From the NCBI GenBank assembly GCA_019217005.1, contig JAHBNG010000079.1, forward strand, positions 1-64,000: 64,000 nt of DNA, written 5' to 3'. Numbering within the stretch: the first letter of the stretch is position 1; every line of letters begins with the position of its first letter. The position numbers and the translations under genes are program-made. Below the pieces are notes generated by a model. The model made no database searches and was not told the DNA's origin. It saw only the letters and a list, made by a program, of their open reading frames with translations. The stretch comes from Chloroflexi bacterium TSY (lineage in GTDB: Bacteria > Chloroflexota > Anaerolineae > Caldilineales > Caldilineaceae). Below, in pieces: positions 45,201 through 54,543 of the stretch.

Positions 45201-46702
45201 AGTTTTTCAAAGGGTTTGAATGCCCCACCGCCCTTGTAATCGACCAGCACAAAGTTGAGGATGTCTGGTGAATAGTTGAGCGCCAGCCCCACAATCAGCG
45301 TCATCAAGAGCTCTGATTTCCCCGAGGCAATCCCCAGCGTGACGTAGAGCCAGTCTGCCTCCTCGGCAGAAGCATTGCGTGCCCATAACTGAGCTGTCTT
45401 GGCTTTTAGCCCATCGATGAAATTGCTCTCAATACGCAAGTCATGCAACTCAGCCAAAACCTGGCGGAATGAGGATGCTTTTGGCAGGGCATCGATGCGT
45501 AATGGTTGCTGATAACGATGGGATGATTGGTCCAACAGCGCATTCATTTTCTCAGCCAATAGCCGGACCTGACGCGCTTCGCCTCGCACCTGTCCTTGCT
45601 TGTCTACTGTTCCAGGCGGCAGAGCCACTTGGAAATTGAGCGGGCGTCGATCCAGACGCACCAATCCACGCCCGGCAATCTCTTCCAATTCTCCCGCACC
45701 GCTTCCCACAATGCCACCATATTCGGTGGCATCGGAGAGCTTGAAGGTCAGCCGCTCTGTGAAGAGGCTGTAGAGTTTGCTAGACAAGACGTTGAGGCGG
45801 GTGGCCGTAATCAGAAAGTGAATGCCATAGGCTTTTCCCTGACGGGCCAGCGCAACAAGTTCGCCGAGCAGGTTATCGTCGTCCTTGCCGGTCTGATCCC
45901 CAAAGGTTTCAATATATTCACCAAAGTTATCGACTGCAATCAGAATGGCAGGCAGGATCTTGCGGCCGCTTCTGGTATAGCCTCTCGGCTCTCTTTCGAC
46001 GCCTTTGGCGTTTCTGGCCGTCTCTGCTGGTGGCGATAGATCCGTTTTTGCACCAATATCTGCTGTGCGCTCATCATCGACATGATCGTCATCGGCATTG
46101 TACTCAATCAGATTCGAGACGCCCGCTTCGTTAAACAAACGCTTGCGCTCATCGACGATGTCATTGATCTCGCGCAGAATCTGCTGCACTCGTTCTTCAT
46201 AGCCTCGCTCATCGGGCATAATGATGGTGCCCACATGAGGCAGATCCCGCAGAGCCTCCAGATTTCGCCCACCCAGGTCAAAGATATGGGCATGGAATTC
46301 ATCGGGAGAGTGGGTTGCGGCCAGACTCACAATGAGGGACCGGATCAGGGTTGTCTTGCCCCAGCCGGATGCACCAAAGACCACTACATGACCAAGCATG
46401 AAATCCACAATCAACGGCAACTGGCGCGCGCCAAAGAGATCGTCTACCAGCCCAGCCACGGCGCGCATGGCGTGCTTGTTCCAATCCACAGGGTGCCACG
46501 CCGCCTGCCCATCGAACCAATCTTGGACAAAAGGATTGACGGCTGGTTGTTCGGCATGATTCTTGGATACTCGATTGAGCGTTAGATAGTGCTCATACTG
46601 ATCATCCAGATACTCTTCGATCAATGGATCCGACATGGTAAGAGCGCTGGGCAAGAAAGGTGGCCAAGGAGTGCGGGGACGTTCGCCCTTCAATAAGGCC
46701 AA
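42266..46702 (-). CDS. EccC-like fragment: domains D4, degenerate D5, D6 and D7
   Basis: The largest open piece of the broken gene, 1478 residues, beginning with a TTG right at the insertion-sequence edge; its true start was upstream. D4 has P-loop FGASGWGKTT (about residue 113) and AVDNFGEY. D5 keeps NFVLVDYKGGGAFKPFEKLP and FVIIDEYAEM, but its P-loop is shortened to LGIASGKSELL, against the 26-residue-longer text in D3. D6 has MGDSGWGKTTLLR and MIDNFAEL. D7 has VGPPLSGKTTALY and IIDNFDDF. The last 150 residues are acidic and probably regulatory. With no membrane anchor and no intact D1, it is unlikely to drive export alone. It may still bind WXG100 substrates. Confidence 0.75.
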   Translation of the reverse strand: MALLKGERPRTPWPPFLPSALTMSDPLIEEYLDDQYEHYLTLNRVSKNHAEQPAVNPFVQDWFDGQAAWHPVDWNKHAMRAVAGLVDDLFGARQLPLIVDFMLGHVVVFGASGWGKTTLIRSLIVSLAATHSPDEFHAHIFDLGGRNLEALRDLPHVGTIIMPDERGYEERVQQILREINDIVDERKRLFNEAGVSNLIEYNADDDHVDDERTADIGAKTDLSPPAETARNAKGVEREPRGYTRSGRKILPAILIAVDNFGEYIETFGDQTGKDDDNLLGELVALARQGKAYGIHFLITATRLNVLSSKLYSLFTERLTFKLSDATEYGGIVGSGAGELEEIAGRGLVRLDRRPLNFQVALPPGTVDKQGQVRGEARQVRLLAEKMNALLDQSSHRYQQPLRIDALPKASSFRQVLAELHDLRIESNFIDGLKAKTAQLWARNASAEEADWLYVTLGIASGKSELLMTLIVGLALNYSPDILNFVLVDYKGGGAFKPFEKLPHCVDIVTNLNKAAVDRMFTAINAEIRRRQRLNAETGTKDIVDYRRKGLHLTRDPYPHLFVIIDEYAEMIDDNPDYRAELESITRVGRAQGVNLLLASQRPKGVSDQMRANIKLRICLRVEELDTSREMLRRPDAALLPNGMPGRGYLQIGNENIELIQVSWTGEDQPDERDAPIVWPDRPAVGELQDDEEKPAFYDAAVNLSFELNNRQMAPKPWPSFLPETFSLQSTMVNAMDNSRFWLEPSVTNWLNGETDGLWSGIDWRISAMRPVVGLVDDPAEARQDPLIFDLTNTHLVIMGDSGWGKTTLLRTIMTSLAATHSPDELHMYVLDLGGRNFRSLEDLPHVGAVIYASDETYEERLNRLLDKLNRMVDMRQQFLSEIDAGSLYAYNERNPDAAWPAVLVMIDNFAELQENYEALVENTLLPLVRRSLSMGITFVATCNVPNNMPSKLYSLFGERVTFKQSNLDRYMDIVGRGAIEIDDIAGRGYIRMGGAPLFFHVAQPVGLYTEDDDRDTLSEGDEVRLLARHMCEYCASDALSLRTQPDPIAILEEIVPLQKMLTESQSSLSGSTLSQGRRAQAVLGQKGDFLPAIIDLKRMGPHFAVVGPPLSGKTTALYNWVLSLTSHCSPQQAVLILVDMQARFVDYGGHQRLDELPHVLASVTEIEQLEALMERVQNECEAMNQGITERELFVIIDNFDDFSEEIERQREMQRDLATMARRYGNDGLHFVIGGVLDGGTSEIRRRIQSSNYGIGLRNAQSVDALRVMRTPAGLRDKELPIGRGYIVKSGQATMIQVSTPYEAIGFNGSFHTNENGSNGTTQIRSSGAKSRSIDDSDEDDEKKTAALDQWIEQIKARYPEERAVWSDGVEATSEPATPQQSERAQHMMRLLQGVMHYELMEMGKNGVNGHSATAEFVQLEPTNWGNEEKLLALLKGFWMRQNGYEELPEETVALIVGDMSDEDYLHGVEQALAEMESG

Positions 46703-47986
46703 TCCAAAAAATAAAATATACGCGAGAAGGTGTTAAACTAGCTCTCCAAAAGGAGCAAAAATGACAATCTCGCCAGAAATGGTTGAAGTCTTGAAAGAGA
46801 CGAAGGCCATGTTAAGTGGATACGAAAGAAGGCACTTCATGGCCCAAACGGTCAAAACGATATGCGAAGGGAGTCCGACGAAAGCAGAACGAGAGTTGGG
46901 CTGGAATCGGGCGACGATAGCCAAAGCCCTGGAAGAACTAGAAGGCGGCTTCTGTTATGTCGACCAAAGCCACCGACGTGGTCGCAAAAGCCGAAGACCA
47001 TATCCCCACTTTACTGGCCGATATGGTTGAAATCGCCGATCAATTCAGCCAGACCGATCCCACCTTTCGACCCCCCCAATTGTACACTCGACTAACCGCC
47101 GCCGAAATGCGTACCCAGCTCATCGAGCAGAAAGGATACACAGATGAGGAATTGCCTGGTGAAGAGGCCATCCGCTTGAAGCTCAATGAGTTAGGCTATG
47201 GCTCAAACCGGGTCAAAAAAAGTCAACCAGTGAAAAAGATCCCAGAGACCGATGCGATCTTTGATAGAATTCATCAGATCAATCAAGAAGCGGATGCAGA
47301 CGAGACGGTTCTGCGCCTCTTGGGATGCCAAAGCGACGATTTTACTTGACCGTTTCTCGAGAGAAGGGATAAGTCGAGTGGTTGTCAAAGCGCTCGATCA
47401 TGACTTTCAAGATAAGAAGACCGAGAAAGTCACCTTTGGCATTTACCTCCCTTCAACCAAGGAACTCTTTCTTTACTTGACTCAGTCGAAAGTGACGAGT
47501 GACTGTATTGTCGACTGCCTGATTGATTTTGGGAAAGCGTACGTGAACACTTTCCTCACGTCAAGACCCTCGTGATCAATCAGGACAATGGTCCCGAAAA
47601 TCATACCCGTCGGACTCAGTTTATGTATCGTCTCACTCAGTTTGTTGAGCACTATCGTCTCTATTCAGCTCGCCTGCTACCCTCCTTATCACAGTAAATA
47701 CAACCCCATCGAACGGGTTTGGGGCCATCTTGAAAACACTGGAACGGTTCTCTTCTCGATTCTCTTGAGACCGTTCTCAATTTTGCCCGTTCTTTTCGCT
47801 TTAACCAACTACAACCCTTCGTTCACCTGAATTCCACTCTTTATGAGACCGGCGTCAAACTCACTCAGAAAGAGATGGACCGTTTGGCACAACGCTTCCA
47901 ACGTTTACCTGGTTTAGAAAAATGGTTTGTCCTTATTCCCCCTCTCCATTCTCTCGTTCGCGTATAATTATTTATTTTTTTGGTTT
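46701..47986. mobile_element. ISAzo13-like insertion sequence, degraded
   Basis: About 1.29 kb inserted between D3 and D4 of the EccC-like gene. The ends are imperfect inverted repeats: AATCCAAAAAATAAA...TACGCGAG at left and AAACCAAAAAAATAA...TACGCGA (reverse complement) at right. A clear target duplication was not found. It carries only the broken transposase below. Confidence 0.75.
46761..47967 (+). pseudogene. ISAzo13-family transposase, multiply frameshifted
   Basis: The product can be traced across at least four frame changes. The N-terminal helix-turn-helix part is EGSPTKAERELGWNRATIAKAL; middle parts are KKIPETDAIFDRIHQIN, SREGISRVVVKALDHDF and FGIYLPSTKELFLYL; then the catalytic end CYPPYHSKYNPIERVWG and the tail LPGLEKWFV. 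These match the ISAzo13 transposase pattern (acidic catalytic residues in KALDHD, a later DNGPE-like region and NPIER). A ribosome-binding AAAGGAG lies before the ATG. It cannot make an active enzyme. Confidence 0.8.
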
Positions 47987-49290
47987 AGCCTAATTCGTTT
48001 GTCAACTCGACGGCCACATCATAGAATTTGGGCTTCTCTTCCCCTTCTCGCTCCTCGGCATACTCATAGGTCTCACCCGTGTAGGCTACCTGGATCAGTT
48101 CAATGTTCTCATTGCCAACCTGAATATAGCCACGGCCCGGCATGCCACTGGGGAGGAAGGCTGCATCGCCACGTCGCAACATCTCACGACTGGTATCCAC
48201 ACCTTCCACACGAAGACAGATGCGAAACTTGATGTTGGCGCGCATCTGATCGGAGACGCCCGTGGGTCGCTGTGAGGCGAGCAGCAGGTTCACACCTTGC
48301 GCACGTCCCACCCGTGTGATGCTATCCAGTTCATCGCGGAACTCCGGGTTGTCTGTGATCATTTCAGCATATTCATCGATAATAATAAAGAGATGTGGAT
48401 AGGGCGTGTGCGTCAGATGTAGACCGCGGCTACGATAGTCGACAATATCCTTGGTTCCGGTGTTGGCATTGAGCGCTTGCCGTCGCTGCATCTCGGCATT
48501 GATGGCGGTGAACATGCGCTTGACCGCGGCTTTGTTTAAGTTGGTGATAATGTCCACACAGTGGGGGAGATGTTCAAAGGGTTTGAACGCACCGCCCCCT
48601 TTGTAATCGACCAACACAAAGTTGAGAATCGACGGATCGTAACGGAGCGCGAGATCGACAATTAGCGTCATCAGCAGCTCGGATTTACCCGAGCCGGTGC
48701 CTCCTGCTATCAAGCCATGAACGCCATCTTTCTTGGCTTCCAGGTGCATGGGGCGTGGCCGATTGCCAGAGACAACGCCGATGGTCACCTCTAGCCAATC
48801 GGCCTTCTCTGCTGACTTGCTCTCCGTCCATTTTTGCTCGGTTATTTCCTTAAACCGCGTGAGAAAAGTCTCATCCAACACCAGTTCATTTTGGCGTGCC
48901 AAAATCTGTTTGTGCAAAACTGCCGTGGGCAATGCTTTGATCTCAACGGGCGGACGGTATCGGTACCCCGTCTCTCTAATATACTCGTTCATTGTGGCCG
49001 CTAGCTGTTCCAACGCCCGTACTTCGCTGGATAACTCGTCGATTCCGCCGAACTCTGGTGTCAAAGGCAACGCGATTTGATAGCTGAGGGGTTGACGCCC
49101 GATCTTGGTATAACCACGGCCTGGGATCTCACTCATTTCGCCCACTGGCCCACCCACGATCGCCCGATATTCAGTATGATCGGCCAGTTTGAGCGTCATT
49201 CGCTCGGTGAAGAGGCTAAAGAGCTGGCTCGGTATGGTGTTCAGCTGGTTGGCTGTAATCACAAAGTGAATGCCAAATGGCTTGGCGTGC
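47985..49290 (-). pseudogene. EccC-like fragment: end of D2 and complete D3
   Basis: This frame continues D2 (AKPFGIHFVITANQLN) and contains the best-preserved ATPase, D3. Its P-loop is GLIAGGTGSGKSELLMTLI; NFVLVDYKGGGAFKPFEHLP, IIIDEYAEM and LLASQRPTGVSDQMRANIKF follow. It ends in ELTNELG, where the insertion sequence begins and supplies the TAA stop. Compared with D5 in the next piece, most residues are identical, which marks the internal duplication as recent. It is out of frame with the upstream piece because one copy of a GCCAA tandem repeat near 49285 is missing. Confidence 0.75.
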
Positions 49291-52200
49291 CAGGCTGACA
49301 AAACGATCCAGCACGCTCTCAACATTGTCATCGTTGTTATCGAATGTTTCGCGAAATTCAATAAAATTGTCAATTGCAACCACAATGGCTGTCAACGGAG
49401 CATGGCTATGCGCCTCGCTTTGAATTGCATCCTGCGTCCCGCTCTGCCTTCGACTGTGGGCCTCATTGTATTGATAGATATCGGGTGCACCGACCGCACT
49501 CAAGACCTCTTTGCGCTTGGCAACCAGATCATCGAGTTCGCGCAGAAGCTGCTCCACTCGCTCTTCATAGCCAGCGCTATCGGGCGAGATGACGCCACCC
49601 ACATGGGGCAAATCAGCCAGGACATTGAGATTACGTCCGCCCAAATCGAGAATATAGGCATGGAGATGGTCAGGAGAGTGAGTGGCAGCCAAGCTAACAA
49701 TGAGGGTGCGGATGAAGGTGGTTTTACCCCAGCCGGACGCGCCAAAGAGCACAGTGTGCCCGCGCTGCATGTCGATCACCAGAGGCAACTGTTCGGCGCT
49801 GTAAGGATTATCAAGCAGGCCAACGACGGGATGGACCGCATGTTCTTGCCAGGAAAGGTGCTGTACCCAGCCCCGATCGCCAGTCAACCAACGATTGACG
49901 TAGGGATTGAGTGATAGAATCGGTTCTGGTTTCTGACCCAAAGTGATCGCATCAATGTTGACAAGATAGGCGTCGGATGTAATTGCTGGAAGCTGAGGAT
50001 CCTGAGCGATCAAGGTCTCGGTCAATGAGAGCTGCAAGGGAAGAAAATCGGGCCAAGGTGCTCGTTGCTTTTCTACGCCATGCGTTCGGGCCATTTCGTT
50101 CAATTGGTCAATGATGGCCTTGTAGAGTGGAACTGCTTCCGTTTCCTGATCAGTAGCCGATTCGTCAAACGGTTGTTGCTCTACATCGTTTATGAAGACA
50201 GTGGTGTCCTCCAAGTCTGCCTCTGGTTCGAGCTGCGTTTGTGGAGCTGGCGGCAGATACTTTTCACCCGTATAAGCGACCTGAATGAGCTCGATCTCCT
50301 CATTGCCCACCTGCAAGTAGCCCCGTCCAGGGATGCCGCTGGGCAGAAATGCCGCATCTGACCGGCGCAACATTTCGCGGCTCTCGCCAGGTGTTTCGAC
50401 ACGCAGCGAAATGCGGAACTTGATGTTTGAGCGCATTTGGTCCGTAACACCGCTCGGACGTTGGGCCGCCAAAATCAGCGAAATCCCTTGCGCCCGTCCC
50501 AAGCGCGTGATGCTCTCTAGCTCTGACTTATATTCAGCCCGATCCGCGATCATCTCGGCAAATTCATCGATGATAATAAAGAGAAAGGGATAGGGTGCAC
50601 CCGTGTTGTGAAGATTCTGTTCACGATAGTCGACAATGTTTTTCGTGCCAGTGTCGGCATTCAGCTTCTGTCATCGCTCCATCTCGGCTTTGATGGCCGT
50701 AAACATACGCGTGACGCCTTCTCCGGCCAAATTGGTAATGATATCGACACAGTGGGGCAGATCTTCAAACTCCTTAAAGGCACCACCGCCTTTATAGTCA
50801 ACCAGCACAAAGTTCACGACTGTAGGGTCGTAGGTCACGGCCATGCCAGCAATGAGCGAGATGAGCAGTTCGGACTTTCCAGAGCCGGTGCTACCGGCCA
50901 CCATGCCGTGAACACCATCGCGCTTGGCAGAAAAGACCAGTGAACGGTCCTTGTTGCCCGCCATCCGCCCCAGCTTGACGCGTAGCCAGTTGGCGTAGCG
51001 ATCTAGTGTACTGTCTTGCCAATTGCGCCAGGTTGCCTCGACCAACTCCTCCAGTGAACCATAGCCCATCAGGTCCAAAAAGAGAACGCTACCAGCCAAA
51101 TTTGCACCCGCTCCTTGACGCATCTCAAGCCGCACCAACTGATTGGATAGATCTTGCATTTGATCCGGCTGAACGATCTCATCTGCTTCGCCAATATAGC
51201 GGAACGTATTGATGCCTATCTCGGCATAGCGGAAGTGCAGACGCTGATATTGCTGTATCTTGCTATTGGTGGCGGGTGTGGTCTCTTCAATCTCGAGCAC
51301 CGATTGACAACCGCTTGGAATCTTACTTCGTTCGGGCACCAAGAAGAGAACAGCCGCCCCCAGCATTGCCCCCTCTTCCAAGAGGATGGAAATGGCAGCA
51401 TCCGACTCAAGTTCGCGCAATGGCGAATCTGGGTCGTAGACAGCATCGAGCAGGTCGACAATGACGAGCAGAAAGGGCAATGTCGGATCACCTTTGCCTT
51501 CGGTCTCGTCGCGATCCTGCAGACGAATCTTGCGTTGCGATAGGACTTTGCGAATGCTCTCCAAGTACTGTTCGAGTTCGTTTCCTTCATCGTCGCTAAA
51601 GCGGGTGTCGATGGCTTTACCGCTACTTTCCTCAACAAAGCAACAGAGTTTTCCCTGCTCATCGGGTTGACTATGTGGTAGCTCATCGGTCCAGCTCCAT
51701 TCTCGTCGGTGCGTAGCCAGCACATAGAGACGAGCATCTGATGGGGCGTGAAAGACAGTAAATTGAGCCAGCATTGCGCGGACATAGCGATAAACAGCGC
51801 TGCGTTCTCCCGCAATGCCCAAGGCATGGGTGGAGGGAGTACGGGTCTCTTGCCGTTCTTGCGCTTCTCCTTCCGGATCGGCGTCCGAGTTGTTTCCCGC
51901 ATCGCTCTCATCTTCAGGCGTGTAGCGCAAAGAAAGAATGACGGGAATATCGGTGACGAACTGCGAATCTGCTTCAAGCTTCATGGCTTCGCGCACTTGT
52001 GGATCGTCGATATTTTCGACATCGCCCAGAACATAAACCACAGATGAGGGGAGGGTTCCCATGCCAAGCCGAATCACGCCAAAGTCTTGATCTGAGATGC
52101 GTCGCTCCCAGAGCCGCGCTTCCCCCCGTAGCGTTCGATCAAGCTTTTCGGCTTCGATCCGTGCGCTCTTGACAAGGCGAAATGTTATTTGGACATCAGG

Positions 52201-52560
52201 ATAGTTGTAGCGATAGAAGCGCCGCTGCTGATCGTGATGTTGCGCCATCTCCTTGGTCAATTCGGTTATCCGATCAGAATAGGCTTTTTCTTGTTCGGCC
52301 CGCCGCTTCTTCTCCTTGAAGTAGGAATAGATAGAAAAGAGAACCGAACCAACCACCGAGAGCGCCATGGGGATCATCATGCGCGGGCTGCGACCGCTGA
52401 CCAGTGCATATCCAATAATAGTCAACAACGGCAACCCGACCTGAATCAGCCTCTCCCAGCCGCGCTCCTCTTTCTCGGGCGGACCGGGGATCTCGATTTC
52501 GTCAACCGGCAGCTCCGGTTGAATGCGGGGTGGACGATCAATTATGGTTGGTTCAGACAT
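49216..52560 (-). pseudogene. EccC-like fragment: membrane anchor, D1 and most of D2, with an internal TGA
   Basis: Starts MSEPTIIDRPPRIQPELPVD. Two membrane segments lie at about residues 35-75 (LPLLTIIGYALVS, PMALSVVGSVLFSIYSYF), then a long EccC-type linker domain and D1 with P-loop GMVAGSTGSGKSELLISLI. At 50671-50673 TGA follows KAEMER where the paralogous domains have Arg/Gln (a CGA to TGA change would explain it). The same frame then reads NADTGTKNIVDYRE, FIIIDEFAEM and on to D2 (FGASGWGKTTFIRTL). It ends by frameshift near 49285. A polypeptide stopping at the TGA would have the D1 P-loop but not its Walker B. Confidence 0.78.
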
Positions 52561-52732
52561 AGCTTTTGTCCTTAATTACTTCGTAAAGCAAGTTATTCGG
52601 TCTGTTCGCCCCCATCCCTAGCCCTTCCCCCACTCGTGGAGGAAGAGAGCCATATTCCTCTCTCTCAGGCTGGGAGAGGAGCCAGGGGTGAGAACCAAAA
52701 TGCCAAAATACTTTGTTTACGAGGTATTAATG

Positions 52733-52807
52733 CCTATCCGAAAAGCTCTGTGATGATATCTTCTTGCGCGAGAAGTGAGTCGAACTTACAACCACTTTTC
52801 GGATAGG
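52733..52807. repeat. ATCCGAAAAG hairpin repeat, copy R1
   Basis: CCTATCCGAAAAG and CTTTTCGGATAGG are inverted ends around a centre like those of R3-R5 (TCTGTGATGATAT...CGAGAAG...ACAACCAC). Followed by TTCTTAG as in R3 and R5, but no WXG100 gene adjoins it. Confidence 0.75.
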
Positions 52808-52872
52808 TTCTTAGCAAGATATACTACTCACGGGTGAAAACTGGACGTTTGAACAAGCGACAGGATCGACCC

Positions 52873-52938
52873 GCAATCCCAGAATCGGCCACGGAACCGT
52901 TGGGCGGCGGATCACACACTGGCCGATTCCGGGATTGC
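52873..52938. repeat. Inverted repeat with 19-base arms
   Basis: GCAATCCCAGAATCGGCCA (52873-52891) and TGGCCGATTCCGGGATTGC (52920-52938) pair with one or two mismatches. It lies in the divergent region; role unknown (terminator-like or regulatory). Confidence 0.6.
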
Positions 52939-53184
52939 TTCCGTGCCTTTCCAGTGTCACTCGAGCTGACCAGAAACTACCCGTGGCAAGTATAAACGTT
53001 TCTTGACAAGGAGATGGGAAAAGAGTAGGGTATCCTAGTAAGCAGCATGTGACGATTCTACAAACTATTTCGGGTCTTCGCGACAAAGTGTACAAGCGAT
53101 GAATTCGTGGTGCGTCAAGCGATCCAGTACGCACCACGAATCACGTCGTCAAGTACACAATCTCGCGTAGAGCCCCTATTCCCT

Positions 53185-54309
53185 ATGAAACAAACCTGTC
53201 TCCTTTGCGGACGTACATCACCCGACAAAAATCTCTATTGCCAGGAAACCTTTTGTCCAGCAGAGATGTCGCCAACGATTCTGGATTATGGCGAATGGTT
53301 GGGCGATATCGAAATTGTCAAAGCAGTGATCGTTTTGCGCTCGGCAGTTCTCTATGAGGCAACGCACCAGAAACAGACGGTCTATTTAAAGGTTGCCCAT
53401 CCGGGGGAAGAGAACAAGGAACGCCTGAAGCGAGAAGCTGAATTTTTACAAGAGATTCAACTCCAGGGTGACCAGAGCAAATTCCTCCCCTCTTTGCGAC
53501 CACCTTACGCCAACACCTCGATCAAAGAAGATGCATATGGTCGTATTATTCTCCAGGGCCATCTGCTCTATTTCTACCTCTTTGATTACTTTGATGGTGA
53601 GCCACTCCGTAGCGTCATCACCCAGAACCCGCAGTTGTGGATCAACCATGTTGGTTGGATTATGATTAGCTTGTCGACTGCCTTGGCTTTCCTACACAGT
53701 AAAGGGCTCTACCATTATGGATTGAGTCCCGATGCAGCCCTTGTCCGCTTTGAGGAAAACCCAAGTGTACCCCGTCTGCTACTCTTTGATCTGGGGCTTG
53801 CCAGTACCAAGGATGATTTGCAGTCAAATTGGGCACCCTATCAAAAGCTCTATCATGATGGTTCTCCCATCTTTGTTTTGCCAGCATACACGGCACCCGA
53901 ATTGATTAAACACAATCTGATTCGACCGGATTATCGTACAGATGTTTATGGGCTAGGTCTGACGCTGTACGAGTTACTGATTGGCGAACCACCCTATACC
54001 TTTAAGCTTCACAGTGATCTCGAAGTCTATGATGCAGTCATGCGCATGGATCGCGTGCGTATGAATCGGGCTGAAGATGCACGGATTGTGGCCGAGATTG
54101 CAGAGCAGACGGTTCATCCGCAGACAAGCCAAAGATTGGCCAATGCAGCGCAACTTGCCGAACGGTTAATCGAACGATTTGGTCCGGTGCCACAACAGAA
54201 AAAACGTCGCATCCCGACATTGAGTACCCTGATGCGTGTCGTGATTATCTTATTGGGCGTGGCATTTGTGATTGCCCTGATTATCACCCTGAGTACATTT
54301 GCGACTTAA
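53185..54309 (+). CDS. Zinc-ribbon membrane pseudokinase (EssB/YukC-like role)
   Basis: A 374-residue protein. An N-terminal zinc ribbon (CLLCGRTSPDKNLYC, then FCPAE) precedes a protein-kinase fold (about 35-330). Kinase landmarks are kept in VYLKVAHPG (the Lys strand), ALAFLHSKGLYHYGLSPDAALV (catalytic loop) and LFDLGLAS (DFG equivalent), YTAPEL and DVYGLGLTLYELL. The catalytic loop reads HYG where HRD is needed, and Ala replaces the metal-binding Asn, so phosphotransfer is not expected. One C-terminal membrane span (about 350-370) ends the protein with no external domain. In Firmicutes type VII systems EssB/YukC is a membrane pseudokinase core component; this gene sits between the ATPase and WXG100-type genes and may do the same job. 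Start chosen at 53185 because the zinc ribbon follows directly. Confidence 0.75.
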   Translation: MKQTCLLCGRTSPDKNLYCQETFCPAEMSPTILDYGEWLGDIEIVKAVIVLRSAVLYEATHQKQTVYLKVAHPGEENKERLKREAEFLQEIQLQGDQSKFLPSLRPPYANTSIKEDAYGRIILQGHLLYFYLFDYFDGEPLRSVITQNPQLWINHVGWIMISLSTALAFLHSKGLYHYGLSPDAALVRFEENPSVPRLLLFDLGLASTKDDLQSNWAPYQKLYHDGSPIFVLPAYTAPELIKHNLIRPDYRTDVYGLGLTLYELLIGEPPYTFKLHSDLEVYDAVMRMDRVRMNRAEDARIVAEIAEQTVHPQTSQRLANAAQLAERLIERFGPVPQQKKRRIPTLSTLMRVVIILLGVAFVIALIITLSTFAT

Positions 54310-54330
54310 AGTATAACACAAAAAAACTTA

Positions 54331-54372
54331 GATAAGGGAGGGCTTCGACGCTTGTCGAAGCCCTCCCTTATC
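54331..54372 (-). terminator. Strong hairpin terminator between convergent genes
   Basis: GATAAGGGAGGGCTTCGAC (54331-54349) and its exact inverse (54354-54372) give a 19-bp perfect stem with a 4-base loop. On the minus strand it is followed by a T run, so it ends WXG100-operon transcripts. The stem also lies 20 bases after the pseudokinase stop. Confidence 0.85.
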
Positions 54373-54462
54373 GGTGCATCATATCCCTTTTGACCGAGTT
54401 CGAGGTTCGGGAGACTCCTCGAACTTCAGCCGTCATTCGGAAATTCTATATCAACTTTAGAA

Positions 54463-54543
54463 TCTATCCGAAAAGTGGTTGTGAATCCGATCAACTGCTC
54501 GAGTGAGAATGCATCGTCACAGAACTTTTCGGACAAGCACTTA
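54463..54543. repeat. ATCCGAAAAG hairpin repeat, copy R2 (inverted)
   Basis: Same family as R1, R3, R4 and R5 but in the opposite orientation, with ends TCTATCCGAAAAG and CTTTTCGGACAAGCACTTAG. The terminal TTA supplies the stop codon of the WXG100-like gene at 54541. Confidence 0.8.

Larger units (their letters stand above)
42266..52560 (-). pseudogene. Giant FtsK/SpoIIIE-type EccC-like type VII secretion ATPase, broken
   Basis: Joining the pieces gives one ancestral gene of about 9 kb (roughly 3000 residues). Order: a cytosolic N-terminus, two membrane segments, then seven ATPase domains as three pairs (D1-D2, D3-D4, D5-D6) plus a last one (D7). The odd members D1 and D3 have GGTGSGKS-type P-loops and IIDE Walker B; D5 keeps the Walker B but has lost its P-loop. 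Even members have GASGWGKTT-type P-loops but IDNF in place of IDE, hence probably no hydrolysis. Usual EccC proteins have three domains. Damage: TGA at 50671-50673, a 5-bp deletion near 49285, an ISAzo13-like insertion at about 46701-47986, and the D5 P-loop deletion near 45325. EccC ATPases drive WXG100 export at the membrane; the full machine cannot be made from this locus unless fragments assemble or some defects are consensus errors. Confidence 0.82.
52561..53184. other. Divergent intergenic region between EccC-like and pseudokinase genes
   Basis: About 620 bases without a credible gene. It contains a pyrimidine-rich hairpin (CCTCTCTCT / GGGAGAGG, near 52655-52680), one copy of the ATCCGAAAAG repeat at 52733-52807, and a large inverted repeat at 52873-52938. 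A TTGACA at 53003-53008 could be the -35 of the kinase promoter, but no well-spaced -10 is visible. Confidence 0.5.

Noticed and set aside
46761..47967. Programmed frameshifting of the transposase
   Set aside because: There are at least four frame changes at unrelated places; this is decay, not a single -1 shift.
46690..47995. Target-site duplication of the ISAzo13-like insertion
   Set aside because: Flanks (AGGCC left, AGCC right) are only loosely alike and do not restore the reading frame when collapsed, so no duplicate is claimed.
52981..53040. TTGACA ... TATCCT as the kinase promoter
   Set aside because: The spacer would be 22 bases, too long for a sigma70-type promoter; only the -35-like hexamer is good.
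52811..53137. 108-residue minus-strand frame next to R1, considered as a decayed WXG100 gene
   Set aside because: The translation shows no helical-hairpin or WxG pattern, and the stretch holds a large inverted repeat instead.
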